Shown: positions 35,220-44,232 of the stretch, piece by piece
How the letters are laid out: every line of letters starts with the position of its first letter
Numbering within the stretch: position 1 is the stretch's first letter
DNA from: an uncultured Ruminococcus sp.
GTDB taxonomy: Bacteria; Bacillota; Clostridia; Oscillospirales; Ruminococcaceae
Direction of reading: 5' to 3'
NCBI GenBank assembly: GCA_910579955.1
Contig: CAJTWE010000003.1
Coordinates: 88,005-152,004, forward strand
DNA length: 64,000 bases
Notes under the pieces: generated by a model
The model's input: only the letters and a program-made list of their open reading frames with translations
The model's database searches: none
What the model was told of the DNA's origin: nothing
Program-made: the position numbers and the translations under genes

Positions 35220-35759
35220 ATGAGAAAAGTTATTCATAAGTGCTTTTTTGTATGGAATTTTGATAAAGAGGAAAAATGGCTGTGTGAGATGGCTGCAAAG
35301 GGATTTGTATTAGTGGGAGTCGGATTTTGCAGATATGAATTTGAAAAGTGTGATCCCGGCGAATATGATGTAAGGCTTCAATTGTTAAACAATAGACCGA
35401 ATCACCCTGAAAGTCAGCATTATATTTCTTTTGTAGAAGAGACTGGGGCAGAGCATGTTGGTTCATATTGCAAATGGGTGTATTTTAGAAAGAAAACATC
35501 AGAGGGCGCATTTGAGCTGTTTTTCGATTTTGAATCCAGAATAAAGCAGCTTAATCGTATAATACTTATGATCATATTTCTTGTTGTGGCAAATCTGTAC
35601 ATAGGTATGAATAATTTATTATTAATGTTTTTTAATAATAGTGAATTGAATTCTTTTGGATTTGTCAATCTTGCTTTGGGATTGATTGGCTCTTTTGGAA
35701 TATTCAGGTTATTAAAAAAACGTAAAAAGCTAAAGAATGACAATCAGATTTTTGAGTAA
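35220..35759 (+). CDS. DUF2812 membrane protein
   Basis: A 179-residue protein whose N-terminal half (HKCFFVWNFDKEEKWLCEMA, then GVGFCRYEFEKCDPGEYDVR) is the DUF2812 domain. Two membrane helices follow at about residues 113-140 and 147-166, then a Lys-rich tail. DUF2812 proteins are regularly encoded next to PadR regulators in Firmicutes and may sense membrane or antibiotic stress. The role is not known. Confidence 0.85.
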   Translation: MRKVIHKCFFVWNFDKEEKWLCEMAAKGFVLVGVGFCRYEFEKCDPGEYDVRLQLLNNRPNHPESQHYISFVEETGAEHVGSYCKWVYFRKKTSEGAFELFFDFESRIKQLNRIILMIIFLVVANLYIGMNNLLLMFFNNSELNSFGFVNLALGLIGSFGIFRLLKKRKKLKNDNQIFE

Positions 35760-35794
35760 TTTTGAGTAGTTTTTTGCAATAAAGGTAGATGAAA

Positions 35795-35840
35795 AAATCC
35801 GCTTCGGTTTATTGAAAACCGAAGCGGATTTGTACTTTTT
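35795..35840. terminator. Terminator between DUF2812 and pectate lyase genes
   Basis: AAATCCGCTTCGGTTT (35795-35810) is perfectly complementary to AAACCGAAGCGGATTT (35816-35831). It sits between convergent genes. Confidence 0.88.
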
Positions 35841-35891
35841 AGATCAATTTAAATTAAAGTATTGACCGTTTGTGTTCATTTAGATAATAGA

Positions 35892-38800
35892 TCAGCCTAC
35901 CTGAACAGGAAGTACTTCGATCTTTTCGCCCAAGAACTGAAGCAGAGCTGTTGCATCGGAAGCGTCAACTGCTCCATCCTTTGCGCAGTCGCCATTTGCC
36001 TTCTGATTATCGTTGAACTTAACTGCACCTGTAAGATACTTAGTCATATATACCATGTCTACCATAGTTATCTTAGAGTCAAGGTTAACATCGCCATATT
36101 TAACTTCAGTACCGCCATTTTTTGTAGTTGTAGTTGTTTTATCAGTGCTTTCAGTGTTCTTTGTAGTAACAGTAGTAGTTGTTGTTGTATCTGTTTTGCC
36201 AGTTGTAACAGTAGTTGTAGTAGTTGTTGTATCTGAGCCTGTAGAATCTGAAATGCTTGTTTCATCCATGCATCCGCCGTCCTTCTCAAAGATGTCCTTG
36301 AGATTTGTAAACAGATCAGGAGAATTTGCTGTATCAAGCTTGTAGTTGCCGGAAGGAATGTAGCAGATAGAAGCATTTGTATCAAAGTTAGCATACTTGT
36401 TAGCTGTATCAACCTTTGTGCTCTTATCAGTTACAATAGTACCTTGCTGGTCGCCCTTTACATTTGTAAATTCATCCATATAGCTCTTAATAGCACCGAG
36501 CTTAACCTGCATTGGGTTTTTACTATCCTTGAATACGTTGTATTCGGAGAAAATATATGCATTTGCCCTTGGGTTCATGCAGTAGCTTGTCTGTCCATCG
36601 AATACGTTGTTGTACATATGGATGTTAGCCTGACGTGCAAGAGGTCCACGAGATTCGCAGTTCTTCCAGTAGTTGTGATGATATGTCAGATGGAACTGGA
36701 GATTGCTGTCAGAAGCACCTACAAGGTTAGTTTTGTGATAACCTTCATAGTAGCAATAGCTGTTTGTGAAATACTGACCACGTTTAAAGTCACAAGCGCC
36801 GTCACCTTCAGCCTTATCAGATTCAGCAGGATTTGCGATCTTTGGAACGTAGAATTCACAGTTATGAATCCAGCATCTTTCAACAGAAGCAGTCAGAGTG
36901 CTGCCTTCCTGAACGCCTTCCATACCAACGCAGTCCTCAGGAACATTTCTAAATGCAATATTTCTTACTTCAAAGCTCTTACCGAAATCAGGCTTTGCAG
37001 ACTCAGCCATAAAGTGGAAGCCCCAGCCGTCTACACAAGCATCAGTGCCTATACCTTCGATTGTAATGTCTTTACCGGACTTCATTCTTGCCATGTAGCC
37101 GTTATCACCAACAGAACCGCCGTTGTCAACAGAGTCAAATACAGTTACACCATCAGGAGCAGTTACGTTGCCAACAATTCTTACAACCAGAGGAGTGCCA
37201 TCAGCTGCAAGCTTTGCGATTATACCATTATTGTTGTTAGGTGCACCACCGTTGGCAGTCTTGCCAGTACCGTTATCCATACCTGCGGAGTTCAGGATGT
37301 GACCGATACCCTTTACTGTTGTGCCATCCTTGGATGTTACGGAAACAGTATCCTTATTATCTTCTGTTACATAGAGAACGATTGCATTGCTCTTGAGTGT
37401 ACCGTCGTCATTATAAGCACCTACGCCTGCTGTGTAGTTGTAGTGAGCGTATCCTGAACGATCCTGAGCGCCTACAACAATGCCGCTTCTTGTTACAGAA
37501 CCCTTTGTTGTTTCCATTGTGAGTGAATATGTACCTGGTTTAAGACCGGTAATATCAACACGAACGCCCTTGTCAACGTTTCTTACAAGATACTCAAAAT
37601 CTGCACCTGTAAGCTTGCCGTTTGTAGGGCCGCTGTATGAAACGGATGTTACATCAGCGTCGGATGCACCGGAAATTGTCATGTACATCATTTCGTTCCA
37701 GCCGCCTGCGTTTACTACCTTGATCTCACCTGTTATGTTATCGGAAACAGAACCGGAAGAATTTGTAGTTTTAGCAGTTGTCTTTGTAGTCTGACCGCCG
37801 CTGCTTTCTGTGGTCTTTGTTGTAACAATAGGACCTGTTGTGCCGTATACCATATAGAACAGGCTGATGGAATCGCCCTTTGTAATGGTATGAGCGCCGG
37901 CTTTCAAGCTAACAGTAGCTATACCGCTTGCATCAGTTGTGTACTTTGTACCGTCAACCTTAACTGTCTTTCCAGCTTCTGCAAATACAAGAGTGAGATT
38001 GCCGTCTGCCGGTGCAGTGAATGCGATATTTGTAGCACTTTCCATTTTCAGGCACTGAGTCAGTGTTTTGCCGTCATAATTGACAGTTCCCTTACCTGTG
38101 GAAAGATTACCTGTAATTGTATAGAATGTGCTGCTTACGCCGTTTGCAGTGAAGTCATGAACGTAGCCACCGCTTACAGGAGCTTGTGTGTTTGAGCTTC
38201 CCTTTGTTGTAACGGTTGTATTAGATGTGTTGCTGTTCTTTGTAGTAGCTGTTGTAGTTGTTGTAACATCTGGCTGATTGCCAAATCCACTGCCAATAGC
38301 AATAACGCTTGACTGATAAGAAGTGATCTTATTCATCAGTTCTTTATTTACGCTGTAATCAGCATCATCCGCAGCATCATTGAATTCCCATTCAAAGTCT
38401 CCGCCGTTAAGTCTGCCGGCAAGCTCCATTACCTTGCTAGGAACTGCTTCGGCTGTATCCGGAGTATAGGAATACATAATACTGCTGTCAGTATCGAAGT
38501 TGTTGTAGCTTGTGCCGCCTTTAACGCATTTTATAGAAGCAGGAACTTTTTCATCTCTTGAAGAAGCTTCATAAGCGTCAAACTGTGTGTTATCATCTTT
38601 GTAAGTAACATAAGCCTTATGGCCTTCCATATAGTTGCCGAAGGATTTGATCATACCGCCGTTTTCTCCGGAGAATGTTCCGCCTTCACCGCTTGATATG
38701 TCAGAACCCTGCATGGATATCAACATAGGATACTTACAGTTTCTATAGTAGTTGCTTTCAACAAATGCATTTCCGCCCATTGTAACACCTACGCCGTACT

Positions 38801-39983
38801 TAGCGTTGCCGTCGTAGTAGTTATTATAAACGTGAACAGACATTGTACGAATTCTTGGATGACGAGAGTCAGAGTGGTCAAACCAGTTGTGGTGGTATGA
38901 TATCCAGTTTTCACCGGTTTCGCTCTTCATTCCGCAGAGTGACATTTTTCCTGAATCCCAGAAGTGATTGTAGGATACGGTTATGTACTTTGAATCGTTT
39001 TTAAGATCCATAGAGCCATCGCCCTTAACTTGGTCAGCGTCGCTTCCGGCTGAACCATAGAAGATGTCGTTGTCATGAACCCATATATTGTAGTTAGCAG
39101 TTTCAAGTGCGATACCGTCATCGCCGAAGAGCATTACAGCCAGATTTCTGATTTCAATGCTCTTTGCTCTATTGCAGCGAATGCCCCAGCCATAGCATAC
39201 AGCGTCCTCACCAATACCTTCAATAGTTATATTCTGTATAGGGCTGCTTTCTGAGCTTGCTTTGAGAAGCATATTGTTTGTATCGCCTGAGCCGTTTATA
39301 CCATCAATAGTTACCTTACCGATGATACGAATGTCAACAGGACGAGTTTCAGCACCCTTTTGCATAGCTTTGAGAATTTCGCTTATACCGGTGCAAGCCT
39401 GAGTCTTTGAGCTGCTTATCTTGACATCCATTGTAACAGTATTTTTAGTATCTTCTGTTACATAGAGAACAACAGCGTCGCTTTTGAGAGTACCATCATC
39501 ATTGTAAGCGCCGATGCCTGAGCCGCCTGTTATAGAGCTCTTGGCAAAACAAAAGCCGCTTCTGTCATATGATGTAGATGTAACAGTAGTTTCGGCAGCA
39601 GCGGAAGTCATTTCAGAACCGCCCTTTGTAGGAACGACCTTGATTTTATGACTGCCAGCCTTGATACCAACAGCATCAGCTCTGAAATAGCCTGCATACT
39701 GACGAATAAGCATTGAATCAATTTGAACACCGTCACAATAAACATTGTAACCATCTGCACCATCAACAGCTGCCCATTCTGCATAAGCGCCTTCCTCATA
39801 GCCCTTAGATTCAGTAAAAGTAACTGCTGTGTTGCCCGCTGTTACAAGCGGCATAGTTCCTGCGTTAGCAGCAGGAAAATCACTTTCAACAGCCATTGCA
39901 TTTAATGCAGAACTGGATGCTGTAAGTGTACTTGCTGCCAGAAAAGCGGCAAGTGCTTTTTTTGCGTATTTTTTAATTCCCAT
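35892..39983 (-). CDS. Secreted multidomain pectate lyase with two PL1-type modules and dockerin
   Basis: A 1363-residue extracellular enzyme that cleaves polygalacturonate by beta-elimination. Order: signal peptide (1-31, ending NAMA); Fn3-like domain (about 50-135); PL1 module 1 (about 140-540) with DHSDSRHPRIR, the RxPxxR motif; Thr linker; beta-sandwich binding-like module (about 610-715, FTANGVSSTFYTITG); Thr/Ser linker; a second Fn3-like stretch; PL1 module 2 (about 835-1230) with ESRGPLARQANIHMYNN; Thr-rich linker; and a dockerin (1294-1363) with two calcium loops, DVNLDSKITMVD and DCAKDGAVDASD. The dockerin implies docking to a scaffoldin (cellulosome). It is a single-gene unit with AGGAGG before the ATG. 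Confidence 0.93.
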   Translation of the reverse strand: MGIKKYAKKALAAFLAASTLTASSSALNAMAVESDFPAANAGTMPLVTAGNTAVTFTESKGYEEGAYAEWAAVDGADGYNVYCDGVQIDSMLIRQYAGYFRADAVGIKAGSHKIKVVPTKGGSEMTSAAAETTVTSTSYDRSGFCFAKSSITGGSGIGAYNDDGTLKSDAVVLYVTEDTKNTVTMDVKISSSKTQACTGISEILKAMQKGAETRPVDIRIIGKVTIDGINGSGDTNNMLLKASSESSPIQNITIEGIGEDAVCYGWGIRCNRAKSIEIRNLAVMLFGDDGIALETANYNIWVHDNDIFYGSAGSDADQVKGDGSMDLKNDSKYITVSYNHFWDSGKMSLCGMKSETGENWISYHHNWFDHSDSRHPRIRTMSVHVYNNYYDGNAKYGVGVTMGGNAFVESNYYRNCKYPMLISMQGSDISSGEGGTFSGENGGMIKSFGNYMEGHKAYVTYKDDNTQFDAYEASSRDEKVPASIKCVKGGTSYNNFDTDSSIMYSYTPDTAEAVPSKVMELAGRLNGGDFEWEFNDAADDADYSVNKELMNKITSYQSSVIAIGSGFGNQPDVTTTTTATTKNSNTSNTTVTTKGSSNTQAPVSGGYVHDFTANGVSSTFYTITGNLSTGKGTVNYDGKTLTQCLKMESATNIAFTAPADGNLTLVFAEAGKTVKVDGTKYTTDASGIATVSLKAGAHTITKGDSISLFYMVYGTTGPIVTTKTTESSGGQTTKTTAKTTNSSGSVSDNITGEIKVVNAGGWNEMMYMTISGASDADVTSVSYSGPTNGKLTGADFEYLVRNVDKGVRVDITGLKPGTYSLTMETTKGSVTRSGIVVGAQDRSGYAHYNYTAGVGAYNDDGTLKSNAIVLYVTEDNKDTVSVTSKDGTTVKGIGHILNSAGMDNGTGKTANGGAPNNNNGIIAKLAADGTPLVVRIVGNVTAPDGVTVFDSVDNGGSVGDNGYMARMKSGKDITIEGIGTDACVDGWGFHFMAESAKPDFGKSFEVRNIAFRNVPEDCVGMEGVQEGSTLTASVERCWIHNCEFYVPKIANPAESDKAEGDGACDFKRGQYFTNSYCYYEGYHKTNLVGASDSNLQFHLTYHHNYWKNCESRGPLARQANIHMYNNVFDGQTSYCMNPRANAYIFSEYNVFKDSKNPMQVKLGAIKSYMDEFTNVKGDQQGTIVTDKSTKVDTANKYANFDTNASICYIPSGNYKLDTANSPDLFTNLKDIFEKDGGCMDETSISDSTGSDTTTTTTTVTTGKTDTTTTTTVTTKNTESTDKTTTTTKNGGTEVKYGDVNLDSKITMVDMVYMTKYLTGAVKFNDNQKANGDCAKDGAVDASDATALLQFLGEKIEVLPVQVG

Positions 39984-40405
39984 TGGTTTAAACCTCCTAA
40001 AACCAATAAACTTATACAGGCATATGGCATTATTTTAAATGCAGCCCGTATATAATAATTATATTACAGCTGCATAATTTTGTCAATCATGATATTGCAT
40101 AAATAAAATAGACCATGTTTATCTATATTGACTATAAAATTCTGATTTTGTATACTTTTTATATGCTTTTGATAGTGTATGATGCTGGTTATGTATTTTT
40201 GTAATTTCTAAAATCGGTAACAAAACGGTTAAAGAATAAATATTGGTCAAAATTGTTTCTTAAAACTGTTGACAAAAAACTTAAGGTAATATATAATAAA
40301 TAAGGTGTATAATTTAAAGGGAAATATTTGAAGTATTGCCGCTTTTATGTGAGATAAAAGCAGCTCGTAATATGCAGAAAAACAGAGAACGAAAGGAAGA
40401 TTACT
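39984..40405. other. AT-rich intergenic region between divergent genes
   Basis: 422 bp without a credible gene. It carries the ribosome site of the pectate lyase gene at its left end and, at its right, a consensus plus-strand promoter. No clear minus-strand promoter was identified. Confidence 0.7.
40269..40297 (+). promoter_or_regulatory. Promoter of the L,D-transpeptidase gene
   Basis: TTGACA (40269-40274), 17 bases, TATAAT (40292-40297): a perfect consensus. The leader is about 100 bases. Confidence 0.8.
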
Positions 40406-42274
40406 TTGAACGAGAAAAACAAACAAACCGTTAGCAGAGGCAGTGGCATTGCTTCTGAGTCAAGACCATCAAAAGATGAGCTGCACCGTCAGATGCAGCA
40501 ATCATTATCTTCATCTAAGAAAACTAGTTCTTCTAATTCAGGAAGAAAAAGCTCAGGAATGAAAAATAGCAATAAGAGCGTATCACAGCTTTCCGAAAAG
40601 CAGAATGTTAAAAAACGTACTAACAGCAAGGGCAGTACGAATAATTCTTCGGGTGCACCTGATGATAAAGTGGAGAAAATGCGAAGAATTAAGGAATCTA
40701 TGAATGCTATGGATGAACCGGTGCGTCAGCCTAAAAAGCGCACTGCTCCGTCTTCTACAGCGGCAGAAGCACAGAGATATGTCCAGCGACAGACATCTAA
40801 GCGCAAGCGTGATGCTTCGGAAACTTATAATTATGAAATTCCTAGGGATTATCGACAGAGTAAGCGCATCCATGAAGCTCAGGTCGCTACTGAAAGAAAG
40901 AGTAAGACCGGTATAATTGCAGCATTTGCAGCACTCATTGTGCTTGTGCTTATTTACTTTATTGGTGTTATAATATCCAGCAATGGATTTTTGCACAACA
41001 CTTATATGAACGATGTTAATATAAGCGGTATGACTATGAGTGAGGCCGAGGAAGCTGTTATCCATAAGGTAGAAATAATGGGTCTTACATTTATAAAGAA
41101 AAATGGCGATGAAGTTCACTTCAAGGGTGAAGAGTTCGGATCTGCTATAACTATTGAAAATGAAGAACCATTTGTTGAAGCTGCCTCTCAAAGTCCGTTT
41201 TTGTGGTTTAAGAATATATTCAGTAAAAAAGAATATAGTATAAAGCTTATAAATACATATGATGAGGGAAAGCTTGCAAGTCTTATCAGGGATTATACAT
41301 GGGGAAGTGCGCCGCCTACAGATGCCTATCTCCAGAAGCAGAGTGATGGTATGTACACTATTATTCCTGAGGATGACGGCGATATGATTGATACTGACCT
41401 TCTTGTTGAACATACCCTTGAATGTGTTAGAAACGGCGATACAGTAATAAAACTTGAAGATTGTGACTGCTATTTATATGCTAAGGTTACAGAGGCAAGC
41501 TTGCAAAAAGCTTGTGAAGAGGCAAATTCTCTTCAAGGTCTTACTATAACATATGACTTTGATGACAGAACGGAAGTGCTTGAATCTTCAACTATTGTTG
41601 AATGGGTTTCTTCTGATACTGATGGTAATATTATAGTTGATGAGAATGCTGTGCAGGCGTGGGTTCAGTCTAATATTGCAGATAAGTATGACACATATGT
41701 TCCGGGTTATACAAGAACCTTTAATTCAACTAAGCAGGGTACTGTTGAGATTCCTTTGGGTGAACAGGGTATATATGGCTGGCTTACTGATGTTGACGCT
41801 ACGGCTGAGAAGCTTGTTGAATATATATTGGCAGGAGAAAGCGTTACCGTTGAACCGGAATATATCAAGAAGGGATATTGCCGTGCTACAGATGATATTG
41901 GTGATACTTATATTGAAGTAGATATTACAAATCAGCATGTATGGTATTATAAAGATGGTGAACTGGTAATGGATTCTGATTGTGTTACCGGTACAGCTAC
42001 AGATCCTGAAAGAGCTACACCTACAGGAGTATTTCAGCTGTGGTCTATGGAAAGAGATATAGAATTAAAGGGTGATGATTATCTTACTCCTGTAAGCTAT
42101 TGGATGTATATTTCAGAGTGCGGAGTTGGACTTCACGATTTGGATCGTACTGAATATGGTGGAGATATTTATATGTACAACGGTTCTCACGGTTGTATAA
42201 ATCTTCCATGTGATTTTGCAGAAGAACTGTTTAATGCTGTTGAAGTAGGCATGCCGGTAATAATGATTCCATAA
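40406..42274 (+). CDS. L,D-transpeptidase (YkuD) with peptidoglycan-binding domains
   Basis: A 622-residue membrane-anchored enzyme that makes 3-3 cross-links in peptidoglycan. The N-terminal cytosolic part (residues 1-165) is Ser/Lys/Arg-rich and disordered. One membrane helix follows (about 170-192, IIAAFAALIVLVLIYFIGVI), then a PG-binding domain region (about 200-480), and the YkuD domain (about 500-622). The latter carries the catalytic HDLDRTEYGG...SHGCINLP (Cys about 598). The start is TTG 40406, seven bases after AAAGGAAG. The long charged cytosolic tail is unusual for an enzyme acting outside and might be a regulatory target. Confidence 0.92.
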   Translation: MNEKNKQTVSRGSGIASESRPSKDELHRQMQQSLSSSKKTSSSNSGRKSSGMKNSNKSVSQLSEKQNVKKRTNSKGSTNNSSGAPDDKVEKMRRIKESMNAMDEPVRQPKKRTAPSSTAAEAQRYVQRQTSKRKRDASETYNYEIPRDYRQSKRIHEAQVATERKSKTGIIAAFAALIVLVLIYFIGVIISSNGFLHNTYMNDVNISGMTMSEAEEAVIHKVEIMGLTFIKKNGDEVHFKGEEFGSAITIENEEPFVEAASQSPFLWFKNIFSKKEYSIKLINTYDEGKLASLIRDYTWGSAPPTDAYLQKQSDGMYTIIPEDDGDMIDTDLLVEHTLECVRNGDTVIKLEDCDCYLYAKVTEASLQKACEEANSLQGLTITYDFDDRTEVLESSTIVEWVSSDTDGNIIVDENAVQAWVQSNIADKYDTYVPGYTRTFNSTKQGTVEIPLGEQGIYGWLTDVDATAEKLVEYILAGESVTVEPEYIKKGYCRATDDIGDTYIEVDITNQHVWYYKDGELVMDSDCVTGTATDPERATPTGVFQLWSMERDIELKGDDYLTPVSYWMYISECGVGLHDLDRTEYGGDIYMYNGSHGCINLPCDFAEELFNAVEVGMPVIMIP

Positions 42275-42281
42275 GTTTATT

Positions 42282-42314
42282 ATGGCTGCTGTGTCTTTAT
42301 GATGCGGCAGCCAT
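42282..42314 (+). terminator. Hairpin after the L,D-transpeptidase gene
   Basis: ATGGCTGC (42282-42289) pairs with GCAGCCAT (42307-42314). The tail (TTATGG) is poor in T, so it may be a weak terminator or a leader structure of the next gene. Confidence 0.5.
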
Positions 42315-42345
42315 TTATGGTTAATGTATGTTAAGGAGAAAAAAT

Positions 42346-43524
42346 ATGTATTTTTATGATGATGATATACAGGGATTTATTGAGGATAATGACATTAAAT
42401 TTATAAGAATGTCATTTTGCGATATACTTGGAAATATGAAAAACATCGCAATTATGCCCGGCGAACTTTCTCGTGCTATAGAATATGGTATACCTTTTTA
42501 TACCTCTGATGTTCTGGGGGAAAAGCCGACTACCCTTATGCTCAAGCCGGATACACATTCCCTTTCAGTTCTGCCGTGGAGACCTCAATCCGGAAGAGTA
42601 GTACGCTTTTTCTGTAATCTTTTTAATACTGACGGCAGTCCGTATGAGGGGGATCTGAGACGAAATCTTGGAATGACTGTTGAAAAGCTTAGAAAGATGG
42701 GCTGTAATTGCAGTGTTAGCACAAGGTGTGAGTTTTATCTTTTTAAGACCGATATAAATGGTAATCCTACAGATATTCCATTTGATAACGGCGGCTATCT
42801 TGATATTGCTCCTCTTGATAAATGCGAGAATGCAAGACGTGAGATATGTCTTTCTCTTGAGGAAATGGGACTCAATCCGATCTCTTCATGTCACAAATCC
42901 GGACCCGGTCAGAATGAGATAGACTTTGCAAGCAGTGACCCTCTTACAGCAGCAGATAATATGATGCACTATAAGACCGTAGTTGAAACAGTAGCGGCAA
43001 CACATGGACTTTATGCCTCTTTTATGCCTAAGCCGCTGCATGATGAAATAGGAAGTGCACTTAAAATATATATAAGTATTACTAAGGATGGAAAGCCTCT
43101 TCTTGACGGTGAATGCAGTGAGGGAAAAGCATTTGAAGCAGGAGTAAGGAGATATCTTCCTGAGTTTACTTCATTTATGAATTCGATAGAAAATTCTTAT
43201 CAGCGCCTTGAAAGTATGAAAAATGATGGTACACTTCTTGTTATGGAAAATGAAAATATTCCCGGATGCGAGCCAGAGCTTGAAATACGTTCTGCTGATG
43301 CATATTGTAATCCTTATCTCACATTGCAGCTTCTTTTGGAAGCAGGAATTGAAGGCATGGAAAAAGGATTGGATAGTTTTTCTGATAACGAACCTAAGCT
43401 TCCGGATACGCTTAGAGAAGCTATGGAGCTTACAGCAAAAAGTGAATTTGTAGCCAGACATATACCCGCATCATGTACGGATAACTTTGTAAGAAAGAAT
43501 AAAACGAATCAGAAAAGGGCATAA
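42346..43524 (+). CDS. Glutamine synthetase-like protein (GlnA family, atypical)
   Basis: A 392-residue member of the type I glutamine synthetase superfamily. Recognisable parts are CDILGNMKNIAIMPGEL (the beta-Grasp latch), CEFYLF, GPGQNEIDFA, MPKPLHDEIGSALKI, ENSYQRLES and RSADAYCNPYL. The GSGMH motif, whose His helps hold substrate, reads GSALK here (about residues 236-240), and the C-terminus is short. It may therefore be a gamma-glutamyl ligase acting on other substrates or a regulator, rather than a normal GlnA. The start ATG 42346 follows AAGGAGA, while ATG 42328 lies before that site. It is coupled to an ANTAR gene 21 bp downstream. Confidence 0.82.
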   Translation: MYFYDDDIQGFIEDNDIKFIRMSFCDILGNMKNIAIMPGELSRAIEYGIPFYTSDVLGEKPTTLMLKPDTHSLSVLPWRPQSGRVVRFFCNLFNTDGSPYEGDLRRNLGMTVEKLRKMGCNCSVSTRCEFYLFKTDINGNPTDIPFDNGGYLDIAPLDKCENARREICLSLEEMGLNPISSCHKSGPGQNEIDFASSDPLTAADNMMHYKTVVETVAATHGLYASFMPKPLHDEIGSALKIYISITKDGKPLLDGECSEGKAFEAGVRRYLPEFTSFMNSIENSYQRLESMKNDGTLLVMENENIPGCEPELEIRSADAYCNPYLTLQLLLEAGIEGMEKGLDSFSDNEPKLPDTLREAMELTAKSEFVARHIPASCTDNFVRKNKTNQKRA

Positions 43525-43545
43525 ATTGGAAAGGAGTGTAGAAAC

Positions 43546-44115
43546 TTGAAGAGCAAACGTGCTTTGATAGTTACCGGTGTTACCGAATCAGGCTCTGGAG
43601 TTGTGCCATTTCTTAGACAATGCGGCTTTTCTGATGTGTGTACTGCAATAAGCGGAGATGAAGCAAGACGTTGTACAGCACAGGATAATTTTGACCTTAT
43701 TCTCATAAATATGCCTCTTACAGATGAGATGGGGGACAGATTAGCAGTACAGATGAGCAGCAGTACAAGTGCAGGTATAATTCTTATGTGCCGTGCTGAT
43801 TCTGCTGAAGAGATAAGCTGCCGTATCAGCGAACATGGAGTATCTGTTATTTCAAAACCCATTCATAAGACTGCCTTTCATCAGGCGATCATTTTTGGTA
43901 TGTCTGTGAGAAATCGTCTTATATGCATGAGGCAGGAGAATGTGAGACTTCAGAATAAGCTGCGTGAAATGAGAGTTGTTTCAAGGGCTAAATGTCTTCT
44001 TATAGAAAAAAAATCTATGACGGAAAATGAAGCTCATAGATATATCGAGAAGATTTCTATGGATACAAGATGCACGAGAGAAAAAACCGCAGAAAAAATA
44101 ATATCGGAGCTGTAA
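43546..44115 (+). CDS. ANTAR-domain response regulator (antiterminator)
   Basis: 189 residues with a degenerate receiver-like domain (1-120; DLILINMPLTDEMG holds the region of the phospho-acceptor Asp, here replaced by Asn), a coiled coil, and a C-terminal ANTAR domain (about 130-189, RAKCLLIEKKSMTENEAHRYI...TREKTAEKII). ANTAR domains bind twin-hairpin RNA and prevent termination. The nitR gene next to glnA of Clostridium saccharobutylicum is a known parallel. The start is TTG 43546 after AAAGGAG. Its likely targets are nitrogen genes nearby. Confidence 0.85.
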   Translation: MKSKRALIVTGVTESGSGVVPFLRQCGFSDVCTAISGDEARRCTAQDNFDLILINMPLTDEMGDRLAVQMSSSTSAGIILMCRADSAEEISCRISEHGVSVISKPIHKTAFHQAIIFGMSVRNRLICMRQENVRLQNKLREMRVVSRAKCLLIEKKSMTENEAHRYIEKISMDTRCTREKTAEKIISEL

Positions 44116-44158
44116 CCTTTTGCAAATATCTGCATATACTATAATAGTGACCAATAAT

Positions 44159-44212
44159 AGAGAATAACAAAACAAAGCTGCTATCAGCTTTTTGTTATTC
44201 TCTGTTTTTATT
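44159..44212 (+). terminator. Terminator hairpin in the asnB leader
   Basis: AGAGAATAACAAA (44159-44171) pairs with TTTGTTATTCTCT (44191-44203) around an inner AAGCTG/CAGCTT stem, and TGTTTTTATTAT follows. A -10-like TATAAT lies just upstream (44140-44145), so the hairpin may be in the leader of asnB as an attenuator rather than only ending the ANTAR transcript. Confidence 0.75.
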
Positions 44213-44232
44213 ATATAGGAGGTTGTTTTATT

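Noticed and set aside
36444..37457. 337-codon plus-strand frame inside the pectate lyase gene
   Set aside because: Antisense shadow with irregular hydrophobic content and many Cys; the minus-strand protein has clear PL1 and dockerin motifs.
44174..44189. ANTAR twin-hexaloop RNA target in the asnB leader
   Set aside because: The inner loop is CTAT, or GCTATC at most, without A at position 1 and G at position 4, and no second hairpin is present.
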